A stretch of DNA of 64,000 nucleotides from Sipunculus nudus (GCA_026874595.1 CM049321.1:25469479-25533478), one strand, 5' to 3'. Shown: positions 29,151 to 42,125, counted from the first letter of the stretch. The notes: generated by a model from the letters alone, not told the origin. Program-made: numbers and translations.

Positions 29151-30226
29151 TCAATACCTATTCGGTGCCGTACCGTAAATAACCCATACAGCTATGGCGA
29201 TGATCACGTTAACTGCAATGCCAATCCCCATAAGGATGTTACTTATCCACAGGCGTTTGTACGTTTTTTTTCTTGTTTCCGGCCCCTGCATGATCCTGGG
29301 CACTGCAGGCAGCAAAAGCAGCAAAAATTCCAAAAGAAAACGGGTTAATGAATACGCAGATCATCATCGAAAGACCGAAAACTGAGTCGGCCAGTTGGAG
29401 CTCTGCTTCGGTGGAGTCCAGAGGATTAACTGCATCCGGTCGAGTCTGGACATCAGAAGCCTGAAAAAAGTTACAATCGACTAATCTGGGTTGCATCTGT
29501 TTTGATATATATTCTATTAACTGGAAAATTGTTATGCTGCAATTTGCATGTGAAACGTGAAGTATAAAAATACGTACCAGTAACCTTCTACAATATTTAA
29601 GAAATTTAATTTATGCCAACCCCCTCTTGAGGCGGTTATGACCATTTTTCACATGCAAAATCAGCCTATGTAATTTCTTCCGCCATTAGGATATGTGATT
29701 ATCCCATTCGTGTGTGTGTTTGTGAATGTGCGTCACATTAAAACTCACGTCATCATGAACAAAATTTCATGAAATTTTCAGGGCATTTAGAGATTTGGCC
29801 GAGGAGGGAGCGATTAGATTGTGGTGTGGATCCGAAATGTGATTCGGATTCAGGATAGTTATCAAGGAATATTCACAATAAACACAGACAATCACCAAAC
29901 ACACACACAAACATATACAAACAGGGAACGAGACAAAAACTGACAGATAGAAAACACGTTAATTGGGATTATCAAAGTGGGATTATCAAAGATGGATGGA
30001 CAGACAGTAAGGAACCCTCCGCAGTCGTTACAAAGGGTTTGTCACGTATAACCACTATAGTAATACCTTTGCGTATGTGTAAAATAATACATACTTCTGG
30101 TTGTTTCATAGTCCTCATGTTCAAGCCGACAGTCGGGAGTTGGGTTCCAGCTTTAATTGCCCCGTCGTAGTTTTCAGCGGTGTCATGAAGTTGATCGGCA
30201 CTAAGCAATGTCTTGTCCTTGGACAT
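29151..30226 (-). CDS. Dispanin (CD225/IFITM-like) gene, copy 1, with one-base frameshift
   Basis: Exon 1 is 30095-30226 (ATG; 44 codons beginning MSKDKTLLSADQLHD; donor gaa|gtatgt). Exon 2 is 29151-29460 (acceptor aacttttttcag, phase 0). Exon 2 encodes a first hydrophobic segment (LADSVFGLSMMICVFINPF), then FGIFAAFAACSAQD, as in the CD225 domain. After an aag followed by A8 (near 29265) the frame is lost. The second half, from TYKRLWISNIL through the second membrane segment to TGA at 29151, is open in the adjacent frame, so one extra A explains it. Dispanins are small two-segment membrane proteins related to antiviral IFITMs. This is either an inactivating mutation or a homopolymer sequencing error. 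Confidence 0.7.
29680..29870 (+). repeat. Dispersed repeat family A, copy 2 (in dispanin copy 1 intron)
   Basis: Carries the ccattcgtgtgtgtgtttgtg, ttttcagggcattt, cgattagattgtggtgtgg and gattcggattcagga blocks. It is paralogous by position to the copy at 38090-38300, so the insertion predates the segmental duplication. Confidence 0.6.
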
Positions 30227-30239
30227 TATGACACTATAA

Positions 30240-31290
30240 ATTAATAGGTGATGTGTTAGAAAGTGAGTGAAGTGTAATCATACAGTAGATCGTCTTTGTT
30301 CATAAAACTCGGGGGACAGGGTTTTGTTCGTATAAATGATCGTTCGGATGACTGATTTCGCAGGTTTCACCACGAATCCTAAGAACTCGGCTTTATTAGA
30401 TGCTGACAGACAGGAATCAACGAAATTACTTCATAAAAAAAACTTAGGCAACAACGTTTTCATTACATTTTCCATCAATTTAAATAATGTATATTGCGCA
30501 ATATAATGAAATAACTGCTTTTAAGCAGGAAATTAATCTGCATTATTAATCCCTGCTTATCTCTGTAAATTTGTTTAGAATTGACGACCTTTTAAAACCA
30601 TCTTTAGGGGTTTTCTCTTTTTGTTCCGAAAAAGAAAAATTTACGAAACTGTTAACTGAAATTCTTTGTAAAAATATGGATTTTATTAAAAACGGTAGGG
30701 TGACAAAACCTGCTATTCCCCCTTCTCCTCTAAAGTTGAAGGGACACTAAATCAGGTGGTATGGGTAACTGAAAAGAAATTAGCTATAACCGATATATAT
30801 ATATAAATATATATATATTATTTATTTTTTATTTATTAATATATCTTTATTCAGGGTGGCTTGTTCAGGATATGCTGATCTTCCACAAGGCCCTGCCAGT
30901 AATTGAAAAGTTAAACATGATCAAATAGTATAACAGTACTATACATATATGGGTATGATATTGTTAATGAAAATAACATATATTGTTAGATCCTGTACTT
31001 GTATGGCCATTATTTAGGGTTTATTAAAGGATATTATTCAGGAAATCATAGGCCATGTGGATAACAATGTTGATAACGTTGTATGAAATGAGTGAAGAGA
31101 ATAATTAAAAACTACAAGTGCAATGAGTGCATAATTATGTTTTTTTTTTTTTTTACTCACTGGTAATTTTAAAGCATAAAATGTCGACATGTATGCAATA
31201 AATGTAAAAATAGATTTATTGATATTATGTGAAGGGCTTAGAAAATATTTCTTAAGTTTTTTTTGGAACTTACCTTAATTATCTATCTTA
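30240..31290. other. Upstream flank of dispanin copy 1
   Basis: The first roughly 300 bp match 38650-38940 of unit 2, as expected for a duplicated 5' flank. No core promoter is called. The rest is AT-rich with short (TA)n and T-runs. Confidence 0.45.
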
Positions 31291-32300
31291 CGAAAAATTT
31301 CCGGTTACAGATTCCATCATTTCGGTTCCTGATAAATAACAGATTTTCGCATCGATTCAGTTCTAACTGCAAGTGTTTTGACTTGACAAGAATTTCTCGT
31401 GTTATAAGAGTGAATTTCAGAACGGGTTTCTGACAGATAATTAAGGTATCCGGGTGCTAGGCCATACAGGCATTTAAACATAATATAATGTTGAGGTAAA
31501 ATAGTCGTTGAGTTATGTTTTGCCATTTTAAGGCTGATATCAATGTTCAACTTGGTGTATTCATATTACAATTCTCAGATATTATACGGGCAGCCCTATT
31601 CTGGAATTTCTGGACAACGTTCATGTTAGTTTGGCTAAGATGGTCCCACATAATTAAACCGTTATCAATATAGGGTTGTAATACGTTCATATAAATATGA
31701 ACGTGTTTATGTGAAGGTAAAACTTAACTCATACGAGAAAGGGTGCTTTATTAAGGTTTTAATTAAGAAGTAAGTAAATTAATATGGGCTCTCCAAGTAA
31801 GACAACTGTCAAGTGGTGATCAATGATTTTGAGCCTAATCAGAAAACCGTAGGACTCTATTATTTAACAAAATAGGTGGATATGATGATGCAATTTTAGA
31901 TAATTTTTGTCTACTTCCGATGACCATTAGATAGGATTTTCTGTATCTATCGTGAGTTAATTCACTCGAAACTCAGATATTCTATTAATATCAACCAGAA
32001 TTTTCTGTGTGACGGACTCAATAGTGGAACCAGAAACATATAAGCATGTATCATCAGCCAACGGGCTTATGTTACTAAATGTTGGTAAGTTACGAATATC
32101 ATTAAAATAAATTAAGAATAAAAGTGGTCCGAGAACAGAACACGAAACCCCCGTCGTTAGGTCCGATAGCCATGGCATAGCAACCGAGGACGCGCTTTCT
32201 GAGTGGTTCATATGTCTACTATTGGAGTCTTCAAATGGTGACACCGCTGACGTAACAATGGTTCCCGCAATCACGCATGTACTTCAAATTTAGCCTGAAA
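31290..32300 (-). mobile_element. Non-LTR retrotransposon fragment (CR1/jockey-like RT), decayed
   Basis: Minus-strand conceptual translation gives GVSCSVLGPLLFLIYFNDI (compare the GVPQGSVLGPLLF...IND motif of LINE reverse transcriptases). LADDTCLYVSG follows (compare FADDT, the catalytic box). Further on is a tail domain with NRAARII and MFKCLYGLAPGYL, typical of the C-terminus of such polyproteins. Stops and frameshifts break it. Present in unit 1 only, so it inserted after the duplication. Confidence 0.82.
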
Positions 32301-32349
32301 CCGATGTGATATGGCTGTCGGGCCTATAACAACGGACGCTTCTTGCTTT

Positions 32350-33710
32350 CCTATCTAAAATATTAGGTAATTAATAAAGAGATGGAACATATAGTGCGAA
32401 AAACGCTAGGAAAATGTCAGATAAGTAATAGTTATATTGAAATTACCCAGAAGAGTAACAAATATGACCGAAATCTACACTAATAGCAATTCAAGCGCCT
32501 GTGGTCTACTCATATTACAAACAAGGGAAAGGGTTTCACGTGTATCTGTACTTGTTATAGTGTAGAAGTTTTGTAATTAAATGTTACACAATGTGTAATA
32601 AAACATGAAAATGACTTCCAGCCTTACATAATTTGGTTGACCGATTGGTAGATTTTCCTGGAGAAATTGTCGTTTTTTTTTCATAATTCTTATAAACATC
32701 TTACTGATCTGTGAGTGTGATATGTCCGAGCAAGTCTAAAATTGTGAAATTGTCCCAAATGCGGCGTTTTTTCCCCTTTGTTCAGTTTAACTGTACTTTC
32801 AAATCTACTAACATCACCCCTAGGTGACCATTCATGTAAAGTTGCATGCTACTTTTAGAATAACGAATACACGCGGTTTGTTTTGATTAGCACAGTAGCT
32901 CCATTTGACTGGTCATAGCTTACTGGGAGACCTATGGTAAATCATGGCAAATTATACGCTATGCTAGAGTCCTTGGAGATCCTTTTAGAAATTAAACATT
33001 TCTACTTAAGCCGATAACGTTATGATATCTCAGATAAAAAAAATGCCATATTCATCATAAATCTAGGAGTTGATATCGAAAGCATATGTAAATTACACCT
33101 CGTCAGTGTTTTTCATATTACATATCGTTTAATAAGAACTGATCAGCTCGGAGTGTCATTCATGGCACTGCTCGGCTCGCCTCGTAAAACCTTACATGAT
33201 GTATAAAATTTCACTAGGCTATAAGCAAGACATTACAAACCAGAGAAGCAATTGATATTCCATTTTAACGGTCATTTTTACTTTGGTTTCGTGTTAATTA
33301 GTATTTATGAATAACATACCTGTGAAGATCGGTATTTCTATATGACACAAACCGTGAGACCCAAGCCTTGTTGTTACGAATGCGCAGAGACTGCTGATTC
33401 AAAGTGTTTCTTAAAGGCAACTAGATTCTCGAAATACCAATTCACGGGGTTTTTGTTTTGGTGATCATTTACTGACATGGTTCGGTGCTACCGGACGGAG
33501 ACTCAAACCTCATGTTATTCATCACTGATACAAAACAAAGGACCTGTGATAAAGTTCCCAATGGGACACTCTTCCTTTCATTATAAATCTGTGAAGACGC
33601 TTTTTCTTAGCATAAATATGAATATCATTCTAAAATTTCCATCCTACGTGACTGTTACGACACGCACGAATTTCAATATATAATCGCTTAAGCGTGCCTT
33701 TAACATCCGC

Positions 33711-33711
<1 letters not shown>
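32350..33711. other. Duplicated non-coding block, unit 1
   Basis: Matches 44410-45025 in order: taaatgttacacaatgtgtaataaaa; ttactgatctgtgagtgt; tatatgacacaaaccgtgagac; cctacgtgactgttacg; and taatcgcttaagcgtgcctt. No reading frame is conserved between the copies. Function unknown. Confidence 0.55.
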
Positions 33712-33762
<51 letters not shown>

Positions 33763-33863
33763 GAATAGCCATGCTGGTTCATTGTATATATATGGAAAAG
33801 GTATACACAGAAGAGTCGGTTCTCACCTTCAGTGGACCGAATTTTCTGTGTATACCAATTTCA

Positions 33864-33944
<81 letters not shown>

Positions 33945-33991
33945 TTGGGCACATGTAAACAAACATAACTATCTGTATAACTATAATTATA

Positions 33992-34033
<42 letters not shown>
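33712..34033. repeat. Compound microsatellite cluster
   Basis: (TA)n at 33712-33760, (CT)n at about 33866-33890 running directly into (TA)n at 33891-33920 and (GT)n at 33921-33943, then (TA)n at 33998-34033. The equivalent CT-TA cluster in unit 2 is at 45136-45342. Confidence 0.93.
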
Positions 34034-34035
<2 letters not shown>

Positions 34036-34259
34036 TGATGAATAATAACAATTTATAAAAATAAAAAGTATTTTATTCTGAAGGTGTTTTCAATCCTCAC
34101 CCTTCCGTCTATTCTACCTCAAATATCCGTCTATCTATCTATTCTATCTCATATATAGTCTCTCTATATAGCCATCTCTCTGTCCATTTAATCTATCTAG
34201 TTTGTCGAGTTTATCTGTCTTTCTGTCTCTTTCACTCTTTCTCTGTATCTGTCACACCT

Positions 34260-34815
34260 CTGAAAGAATGAACTTTTCATGTTCTTTTAAACGGTGGATT
34301 CAACTGGCTGAAGCTTGCACTTACTGTCAAAAAAGATGAGAAAGACGTGAAACATTAACAATAAAAGTATAATCAAAGAAAACTTACAATTCTCTAGGTG
34401 TTCTACGCTCAAGGTACAATACTCCACATATTCCATATCAATACACACAAATTCAAAGGGTCTTGATTAATCCAGACACATGCTAGCTGTAAGACCAGTT
34501 GACATAAAGTTCGCCTGGCACCTAGTCCGCTGGTTACGAGATTGTCGCACACGTGACTTAGGAATGTCACCTTTCGAATTCACTTGGTTAACCACCACAG
34601 CCAAACGAATCACTAGCTTGACTCAGGCACAACCCTTGAGGTACTCTTTCTCTGTATATCTACATATCGCTTGTTTAAAAGGCCTTCTGTAAACACGACT
34701 CATATGTCCGTTAGTGTGATTTACTCTGGCCGCCTGCAGACTATGACTTTCGATACACCGATAAATCATCCCTCAGCTGATCAGTTCACGGACTATCACA
34801 GATCCTCCTAAGGTC
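34260..34815. repeat. Repeat related to 35275-35760
   Basis: tgttcttttaaacggtggattcaactggctgaagc here corresponds to ggttctttaaaacagtagacctaaccggctgaaac near 35298. A later block with cgtgacttaggaatgtcacc corresponds to caagtgacatcggaatgtaagcc. In unit 2 the relative lies in an insertion of about 900 bp absent from unit 1. Class unknown. Confidence 0.45.
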
Positions 34816-36639
34816 AGCGGTCACCAGGCTTCTTTGTGTTGTCTTTTGTCTGTTGTCTTTGTGTTGTATTAACCATTATAATATCTCTCCCAAGTTCGAT
34901 TACTGGAAAATCTATGCTTGTTTAATGAGGTCAGAGGGCCTCGATGGTGTTGCCATGGGTCCATAAAACTCATTAATATACACCAATAGGGTTTATAGCT
35001 TACATTCTCGCAAATCACACATTTTTAATAAGGCAGAAGTAACAAGAAATACAAGGGGCGTTCAATGCACCATTTACAGTGCTGTTGTGTAGCTATGCCA
35101 TATTTGGGGTTCCTTTAAGATTGTTTTGTAAATTTTACAAATAAAAAACGAATGATTCAAACAACTTAACCGTGACATAGAACCTAAGAATAGCAAGCTA
35201 CCAAGTCACTAAAGAACTAAACTGCTGATTTGAAGACTTGATTCAAACGCCAAGGCATAATTTCTTCTTAAACCACCCCCGTAGGAATGGACGTCCAGGT
35301 TCTTTAAAACAGTAGACCTAACCGGCTGAAACTCACACATTCACTCCAAGAGGTGAAAAAAACATGATTAAACAAAACAAAACAAATATATTAAAAATAC
35401 ACTTATTTTACTGAAAAGGGGTTCCACACATATATATCGATGATCAAAAGAGTCCACATAAGAAAGCAATATAACTCAGTGATCTATGTGTAATGCACAG
35501 GAAAGTTCACTCGTTTACACGACACCTGATCACATGGCCTTCACGCCAAGTGACATCGGAATGTAAGCCGCTAGCTCACTGTGCACATACACAGGGATTC
35601 TTCAGAGCTTCAGGCCGTCAATCAACACAGTTCCTTGCTGGCGTTTGCACTCGCCCCTTAAGATAAAGCAACGACAGATAGGCTCGCAGCATGCTCTATG
35701 GGAATTCTAAAGTAATGTGTTTCAGAGCAGATGTCTCCTGGATTGATACTTCACCAAGTACCTGAGTATGCCCCCGCACGACTCAGTAACACTATTGTTT
35801 CGCGTATATACATATTGTTCTGGCCTGTTACTGGACGCGCTCACGGTAGATACAGATACTTGGGCATGCAATAAAATAACAACGTCATAGTTTTCTGGTG
35901 ACAAATAGACAATTATACAAACTTTCTTTTTCTAAGAGTTTGACATCCCCGGCCTTCATATTTCACAACAACATGCAAAATGAAACGTTATTCCGTGCCT
36001 CGAAAGATTTTAGGGTTGGTGTTGGGTCCAAAACGGTTAAACATGTCGTAGAGCAATACATTAAATGACGGCAGGTGGCAGTACCTATTCTAGGTGTAGC
36101 AATTTATCCATGTAAACACAATTGGTCACCTAACAACTCTCATACGCAGAACGGGCTGCCCGGTGTTCACATCTTTTTATACCCACATTTGCAAAAAAAT
36201 CCTGTTACACAATATTTATCATAAATCAATCGATTTATGATTTAACGCATGTTCATGCACACACAACTAGACTGAATCACATTTTTGTTTACGTTTTTTT
36301 AGAGATTCAATATAGATATTGATCACATTGAACGGAAAATGATTCGAAATACATGAATATATTTTGATTGCACTGACGAACACATGCTTCAATACTTAGA
36401 GATATTTTGTACGTAAGAAGATAGAAATTAAAATGACAGAATGGCATGTATATACACATTTTCCTTTATTAACTTGAATAAAATATACCTTCTTGTTTAA
36501 ATGAAACACTCATAAGATTGTAATATTTCTTTTTACATTAAAGTTGTCTCCAGTACTTATATAGATCCCCTGACTATTGCAAATATAGAGAGTTGTTTAT
36601 CTTGATATAATGAATATTTCCTTATATTAATAATAGTAA

Positions 36640-36870
36640 TAATATGATACAGTATTTATATAGCGCCGATTCTCCAATTGTCGGACTCACAACGCAATTC
36701 ACACACACACATACCAACACAATTTAACGGAAATCTACTCCCTGTGCCTGACCCAGGAAGAAATTATGCATATTAATTACCAAAAGCTTGCCGAAAGAGA
36801 TACGTTTTTAAATTAGTTTTAAAAAATACAAGAGTTGCTGCTATTTGGCGGAGCTCAATAAAATATTTTC
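36640..36870 (+). repeat. Short dispersed repeat with tttatatagcgcc motif
   Basis: Interrupts the alignment of unit 2 to unit 1 just after gagagttgtttatcttgatat. It begins aatagtaataatatgatacagtatttatatagcgcc and ends near agctcaataaaat. The 'tatatagcgc' word is frequent in short dispersed elements of marine invertebrates. Class not resolved. Confidence 0.35.
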
Positions 36871-36997
36871 ACTAATAATTTATACAAAATGGCTAAATGC
36901 AAATAGGCATACACTCACAATTATTAATAAGTAAAAAATCGATATATTTAAATACATATATATATATGTTATATAACAAATTATTGATTTTGTATAT

Positions 36998-37003
<6 letters not shown>

Positions 37004-37047
<44 letters not shown>
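37004..37047. repeat. (TA)n microsatellite 3' of dispanin copy 2
   Basis: Directly visible; positional counterpart of 28994-29036. Confidence 0.95.
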
Positions 37048-37049
<2 letters not shown>

Positions 37050-37537
37050 CATTATATAATGCATGTTAAATGAACGATATGCCTCTGTTTGATTGAATTT
37101 AGTGAAAAGGAATGTAAAAAAATATATTCCCTTTGGAAGCGAGACTTTGTATAAAATCAAACTCAATGGCACACGGTAAATTGCAAATAATATCTTCAAT
37201 TATTTACACTTTATCCATATGGAAGATCCGCTATTCATGCTACTGTAGGTGCATTAACTTTAAATGCATTAATGTTACATGACTCACATCAAGTAATATC
37301 AATCATAACCAATCAGCAAAACTGGTGCACAAATCTAAATAATAAAAACATAAAGATATGTTGGAGTAATTAATGTCACATTTAATGAGACAAATATTCT
37401 CATACAAACGACATAAAGGTTTACAAGCAGCGGTATCCAACAAAACTGAAAATATGACAGCAAGTAGCTGGGAGGATGGGCGTGCCTGGAGAAACTGGCG
37501 CAATTGTTTTACCGTGCACCTGTGAACTGTGACAAGA

Positions 37538-38648
37538 CTAAGCCGCCCATTGTCCGGCCCAAGATCTCTTGTTCGAAAAATACATCGCTAAAACTACGCC
37601 GATGATCACGGTTACTGCAATTGCAACCAGCATAAGATTGTTACTTATCACCAGGCGTCTGTACGCTTCTTTCTTGTGTCCGTCCCTTGCACGATCCAGG
37701 GCACTCAAGGCAGCAAACGCAGCAAAAGCACCAATAACCGGGTTGATGAAAATGCAGATCAGCACCGAAAGACAAAAAATTAATTGGGCAGTTTTTAGTA
37801 CCTCTTCGGTGTTGTCCATAGGATGAACTTCTTCCGGTCGAGTTTTGATATCCAAAACCTGTAAAAATAAATCATAGTTAACCGATTTCTTTCCAAGTGT
37901 TTTTAAAAGAGATTATGTTAACTTGAAATTTGTAATATTGCAATTTTTAAGTGAAACCTGAAGTATAACAAAATTCCTGCAACTACCGCAATATTACAGA
38001 TATCTAATTTATTGAGGAAAAATTAAGAGCGGTCATGACTATATTCACATGAAAAATTAGCCATATTCTATCATGAAAGTTACTTATTAGATGATGTCTT
38101 GTAATTTCCTCCCCCAGGAGGATATGCGTTCATACCCGTTCGTGTGTGTATGTGATTGTGTGTGTGTTCACTACATAACTTCCGTATTTATGAACGGAAT
38201 ATCAAGAATTTTTAAGAGCTCTTCGGATTGGGCCGATGGAGAAGCAATAAGACTTTTGTGGATCCGGAACGTGATCCGGATTGAGGAAAGTTATCAAAGT
38301 ATATTCACAAATATAAAGTACATAAACAATCACACATATGCAAACGGGGAACGAATACCCTACGGGCGGATGTAGAAACCTGAGAGATAAAAACACTAAG
38401 GGGATTATAAAAGACAGATGAACCGAGAGTAAGGAACCCTCCGCTTTCGTGACAAAGGATTTGTCACGTATTACCACAATAGTAATACCTTTGCGTTTGT
38501 GTAAAATAATACATATTTTTGGCTGTACCATAGTCTCCATGTTCAAGCTGACAGTCGGAAGTGGCGCTCCAGCCATAACTCCCCCGCTGTAGTCGTTCGT
38601 GGTGTCCTGGCGTATGTCGGTACTAAACCGTATCTTGTCCTTGGATAT
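37538..38648 (-). pseudogene. Dispanin (CD225/IFITM-like) gene, copy 2, start codon and donor lost
   Basis: Exon 2 (37538-37858; acceptor atttttacag, phase 0) is intact. It reads TAQLIFCLSVLICIFINPV, then IGAFAAFAALSALDRARDGH, KKEAYRRLVISNNL and a second membrane segment to a stop after SWAGQWAA. This is a complete CD225-like domain. The exon 1 counterpart (38517-38648) has the same 132-nt length and stays open, but the ATG is ATA and the GTATGT donor is ATATGT. The next in-frame ATG is codon 25 (MAGAPLPT). The copy is therefore either a pseudogene with a well-kept second exon, or uses another 5' exon. A family A repeat lies in the intron. Confidence 0.7.
38090..38300 (+). repeat. Dispersed repeat family A, copy 3 (in dispanin copy 2 intron)
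   Basis: Collinear with 29680-29870: tcccccaggaggatatgcg, cccgttcgtgtgtgtatgtg, aatttttaagagct, and ggatccggaacgtgatccggattgagga. Confidence 0.6.
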
Positions 38649-39106
38649 GATGACACTATAAATTAATAAGTAATGAATTACACAATGAGTGAAATGTATT
38701 TAATCATACGATAGAGCGTCTGTTTTCTCAAATAGCTCATGGGGCATGGTTTGTGTTCTTAAAATGATTGTTGACCTATTTCGCGGGTTTCACCATGAAT
38801 CCCTGGAACTAAAGGTTATAAGATACAAACAGACAAGAATTAATTAAGCTAGTTCATCACTAATCTTTGGAACAATATTTTTTATTGAGTTTACCATCAA
38901 TTTAATCAATGCATGTATCATGCGAAATATAATGAAATTATTGACAGGAAAACATAAAAAAACCTTATGCCCTCTCTCCTGAAATAGGGTACCCGCTAAA
39001 ATTCAGGACAACCCTTTGTTACACCCACCATTTATTATGACACATATATTTTAGTTATACGAAATCAATTTCGCTGCTCAAGTTCCCACTAACTTAAAAA
39101 AGCTAT

Positions 39107-39111
<5 letters not shown>

Positions 39112-39164
<53 letters not shown>
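39112..39164. repeat. (TA)n microsatellite
   Basis: Directly visible TA tract, in the 5' flank of dispanin copy 2. Confidence 0.96.
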
Positions 39165-39171
<7 letters not shown>

Positions 39172-39429
39172 GTTCTTATATACGTAGAGGCGTGGAGTCA
39201 GCCATGCATGTCACGTGTGAATTCTGGTGAGTTGGGTGAGAATTCACCCATGCGTAACTATTTCATATAACAACGCCTATACCGCTGACGCAAACTGCAT
39301 GTTAACAAAAGGCATAAAGTATGTATTTGGAAAGTCATGCTTATCATTTTGCATGAATCGCTTCCGCCAAGTTAACGAATAAACATTCTACGCTGGTCGT
39401 ACCAGTATCTGACATACACTTCATTTCAT

Positions 39430-41110
39430 TGCGGTTCAGACGGGACATATATATACATATAAATCATATCTTTTTCTTGCCAAAATTGAACGTAGTCGTC
39501 GTGAACTTGACTCCTGTGTATGTGAATCTCCTAATATTGATGTTTATGATGGTCCCTTTTTGTCCTGGTTTACACCAGCAACTGATTAGGAGATACATGA
39601 ACGCATAATGTCATCACCAACAAAAAGCTGTATACTTGATCCCGTCGACACTGCCCTTCTTAAGCAATGCATAGATGACCTTACTCCATTGATTACATTC
39701 ATAATAAATATCTCTCTGTTACAGGTATAGCTCGTTCTCAGTTTAAAGGGGCCGTTGTAGCACCACTTTTGAAGCAGCCGGGATTAGATCTAAATAACCT
39801 TAAACATTTTACGCCAGTTTCAAAACTTCCCTTCGTTTCTTAAATCCTTGGGAAGACTGTTTTAAAGAGGTAAATTACAATGTCATCTTATAATAGCTTT
39901 ATGGAATTCCATCAGTCCGCTGATGGAAGGCACCAAAGCACAGAGACTGCCGTATTGAGTGTCATGAAAAGCTGATGATGGTGGCAGACGAGAGACGCGT
40001 TTCTCTCCTAACATTGTTGGACCGCAGTGCAGCGTTTGACACGCTTGATCATTCCATTTTCCTGATAGACTACAAATTACCTTTGGTATACACGACACCG
40101 CGCTTTTATGGTTTACTTCATACCTCGCCAATCGTCCCTAAGCTGTTATGGTCGACAGTAGAAAAGCAGACCCAAGTACTTTCTTGTAAAGGGGTCCCAA
40201 AGGATCCGTGTTAGGACCTATGTTCTTTACTTTATATTCACATCCCCTATCCCACATAATAACTGCACATGATTGTTCTTTTCAAAAGTATGCTGATGAC
40301 ACTGATCTCAAGAAGTAGTCAACCAAATGGGTCCAGCTCTATCCAGTTCAGCATACAAGGTTGTATTGAGGTCGTGCTATCATGGATGATCAGCAACAAA
40401 CTTAAATTGAATACTGACAAGACTGAAATTATACCTTTCGGATCTCTGCCCCTTCTAAGGCTGACTGACAGTGAGTCCATTAGCATTGGGGGCTGCACTG
40501 TTCCTTTTCAAAATTCAGTGAAGTATCTAGGTGTTAAGATTGATCATAATCTTTCTATGCATGTTTAAATTAGTAGTATATGTCGTGCGGCCTTTCTCGA
40601 GCTCCGCCGTATAGCTTCAATTCGGCGTTTTCTATCTGCAAATGCGATATGTCGGCTCATTTGCGCAACAGTAATATCTCGCCTGGATTACTGTAATTCA
40701 GTTCATGCAGGGTTACCGGCAAAGCAAGTCTCGCGGCTGCAGATGGTCCAGAATAATGCTGCGCGTCTAATTCTTAAGAAGCGACCACGTCACGCAGCTG
40801 CCCAAACAGCTCCATTGAATTCCCGTCAAATGCCACGTACCATACAAAATTTCTTCTTTTGTTTACCGCCAATTTTTATGGCTCACTTCCATCATATTCG
40901 TATGAAAAATTTATATCCTATCGGGGTTTGCGTACGCTGCGCTCGGCTGGCGGAAATCTTCTTAAAGTACCAAGGTGTAATATGAAAGTCGGTGAACGTT
41001 CCTTCCGATTTATAGCTGGAATTCACTTCCTATTACACTTAGAAAATCTCCGACTCTTGTAAAATTTAAATCTTATTTAAAAACAAATCTTTTTCAGCAA
41101 GCTTCTTGTA
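39430..41110 (+). mobile_element. Non-LTR retrotransposon (CR1/jockey-like) RT region, decayed
   Basis: Across three frames the translation shows FKGAVVAPLLKQPGLD, then LLTLLDRSAAFDTLDHSIFL (RT domain 'DLSAAFDTIDH' box), GSVLGPMFFTLYSHPL, QKYADDTDL (catalytic YADD), KLNTDKTEIIPFG, VKYLGVKIDHNLSM, ISRLDYCNSVHAGLP, QNNAARLILKKR and VKFKSYLKTNLFQQ. This order is that of CR1/jockey-clade LINE polyproteins. Several stops and frameshifts make it inactive. Unit 2-specific insertion. Confidence 0.88.
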
Positions 41111-41329
41111 ATTAATATGCATCATTATTTTCTTGGGTCAGACACAGGGAGTAGATTTCTATGAAATTGTATGTGGGTATTGGTGTGTTGTTTGCGCTGT
41201 AAGACGATTGACCAGAGGCAATCAAAATGTATGACTTAGGTATTAATATATATGATGAAGGTACCAGGGAAATGGTACAATTTTCCAGGTTGCACGCTAG
41301 GTAGTGGCAACCAGCAGCATAATGGACCA

Positions 41330-42125
41330 GCGGACGGTACGAGATTGTTAGGGAACCGATCATCTGAGGGATGATTTCCCGGTGAACCGCAAGTCATTGC
41401 CTGCCGGCGGCCAGCGTAGCTCACAAACAAATCTGAGAGTTATGTTTACAGGAGAACTTGTAAATAGACAATAATTATCTTGTCGGAGCCGAGGAACACA
41501 CCAGAGGATATTACACTCGCTGACCGTTATGTGGCATTGTCGTGAGTGTAGCATGTTAGAGTACGAATACTGGATTTATCCAAAGTAAATTACAGTGGCA
41601 GCTGCATGTTTTACAGATATTGTTAATGTGATACGACAGTAATGGCTACGAGCCTATTCGTCTGTGTTTTGGCGAGGTAATTTCCAAAGAGAGAGAGAGA
41701 AAGAGAGAGGGAGAGAGATACAGAGAGATACAGAGAGGAGTGTTCGTGTTAAACCAGTGATTTGTTCAACAGTGAGAAGGGCTTGTGTGAAGTGTATACG
41801 GTGTTAAATTCAGGTACACAGTAGAACATTCCCAGGCCGTCACGTGCGCGACGGTCATGTGACCAGCGGCTTTGGTGCTCTCAGGACGTTAAGTGTTGCA
41901 TGGATATACCGAGTAACAGGATTAAACAGGACTCTGTGATTTTGTGTATCTAAAGGACTAGATGGCTATGGAACCGTTTGTGCGGAGAATTGTAAGCTTA
42001 TTTACTATATTACATTTCTATTTTTTATGTTATCCACGACTTTCTCGTCTTTTTGAGTGTATGTGTGAGCTTCAGTCAGCTAAATTATCTTTTAAAGAAC
42101 CTGGAAGTCCATTCCTTTCGGGTTT
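41330..42125 (+). repeat. Dispersed repeat family B, copy 2
   Basis: Collinear with 8140-8790 (see that entry). It has acquired a (GA)n-rich segment near 41688-41735. Non-coding. Confidence 0.55.

Larger units (their letters stand above)
28000..34255. repeat. Segmental duplication, unit 1
   Basis: Collinear anchors with unit 2 (34815-45345) include: tactggaaaatc near 28104 and 34902; ggcaggtggcagtacct-type near 28342 and 36069; agttgtctccagt near 28785 and 36541; cgatatgcctctgtttgatt-type near 29055 and 37077; the two dispanin exons; the block from tgtgacaaaccRtgagac to cgtgcctttaacatccgcag near 33345-33710 and 44600-45020; and attctgaaggtgtt near 34076 and 45198. A minus-strand LINE fragment is specific to this unit. 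Confidence 0.75.

Noticed and set aside
33779-34051. Open frames made of IYIYIY and SLSLSL
   Set aside because: Direct translations of TA and CT microsatellites, here and at 45104, 46524, 25484 and 57401.
38460-38520. A minor-spliceosome (AT-AC) intron in dispanin copy 2
   Set aside because: ATATGT does not match the ATATCC donor of U12 introns and the acceptor ends in AG. Loss of a normal GT donor is simpler.
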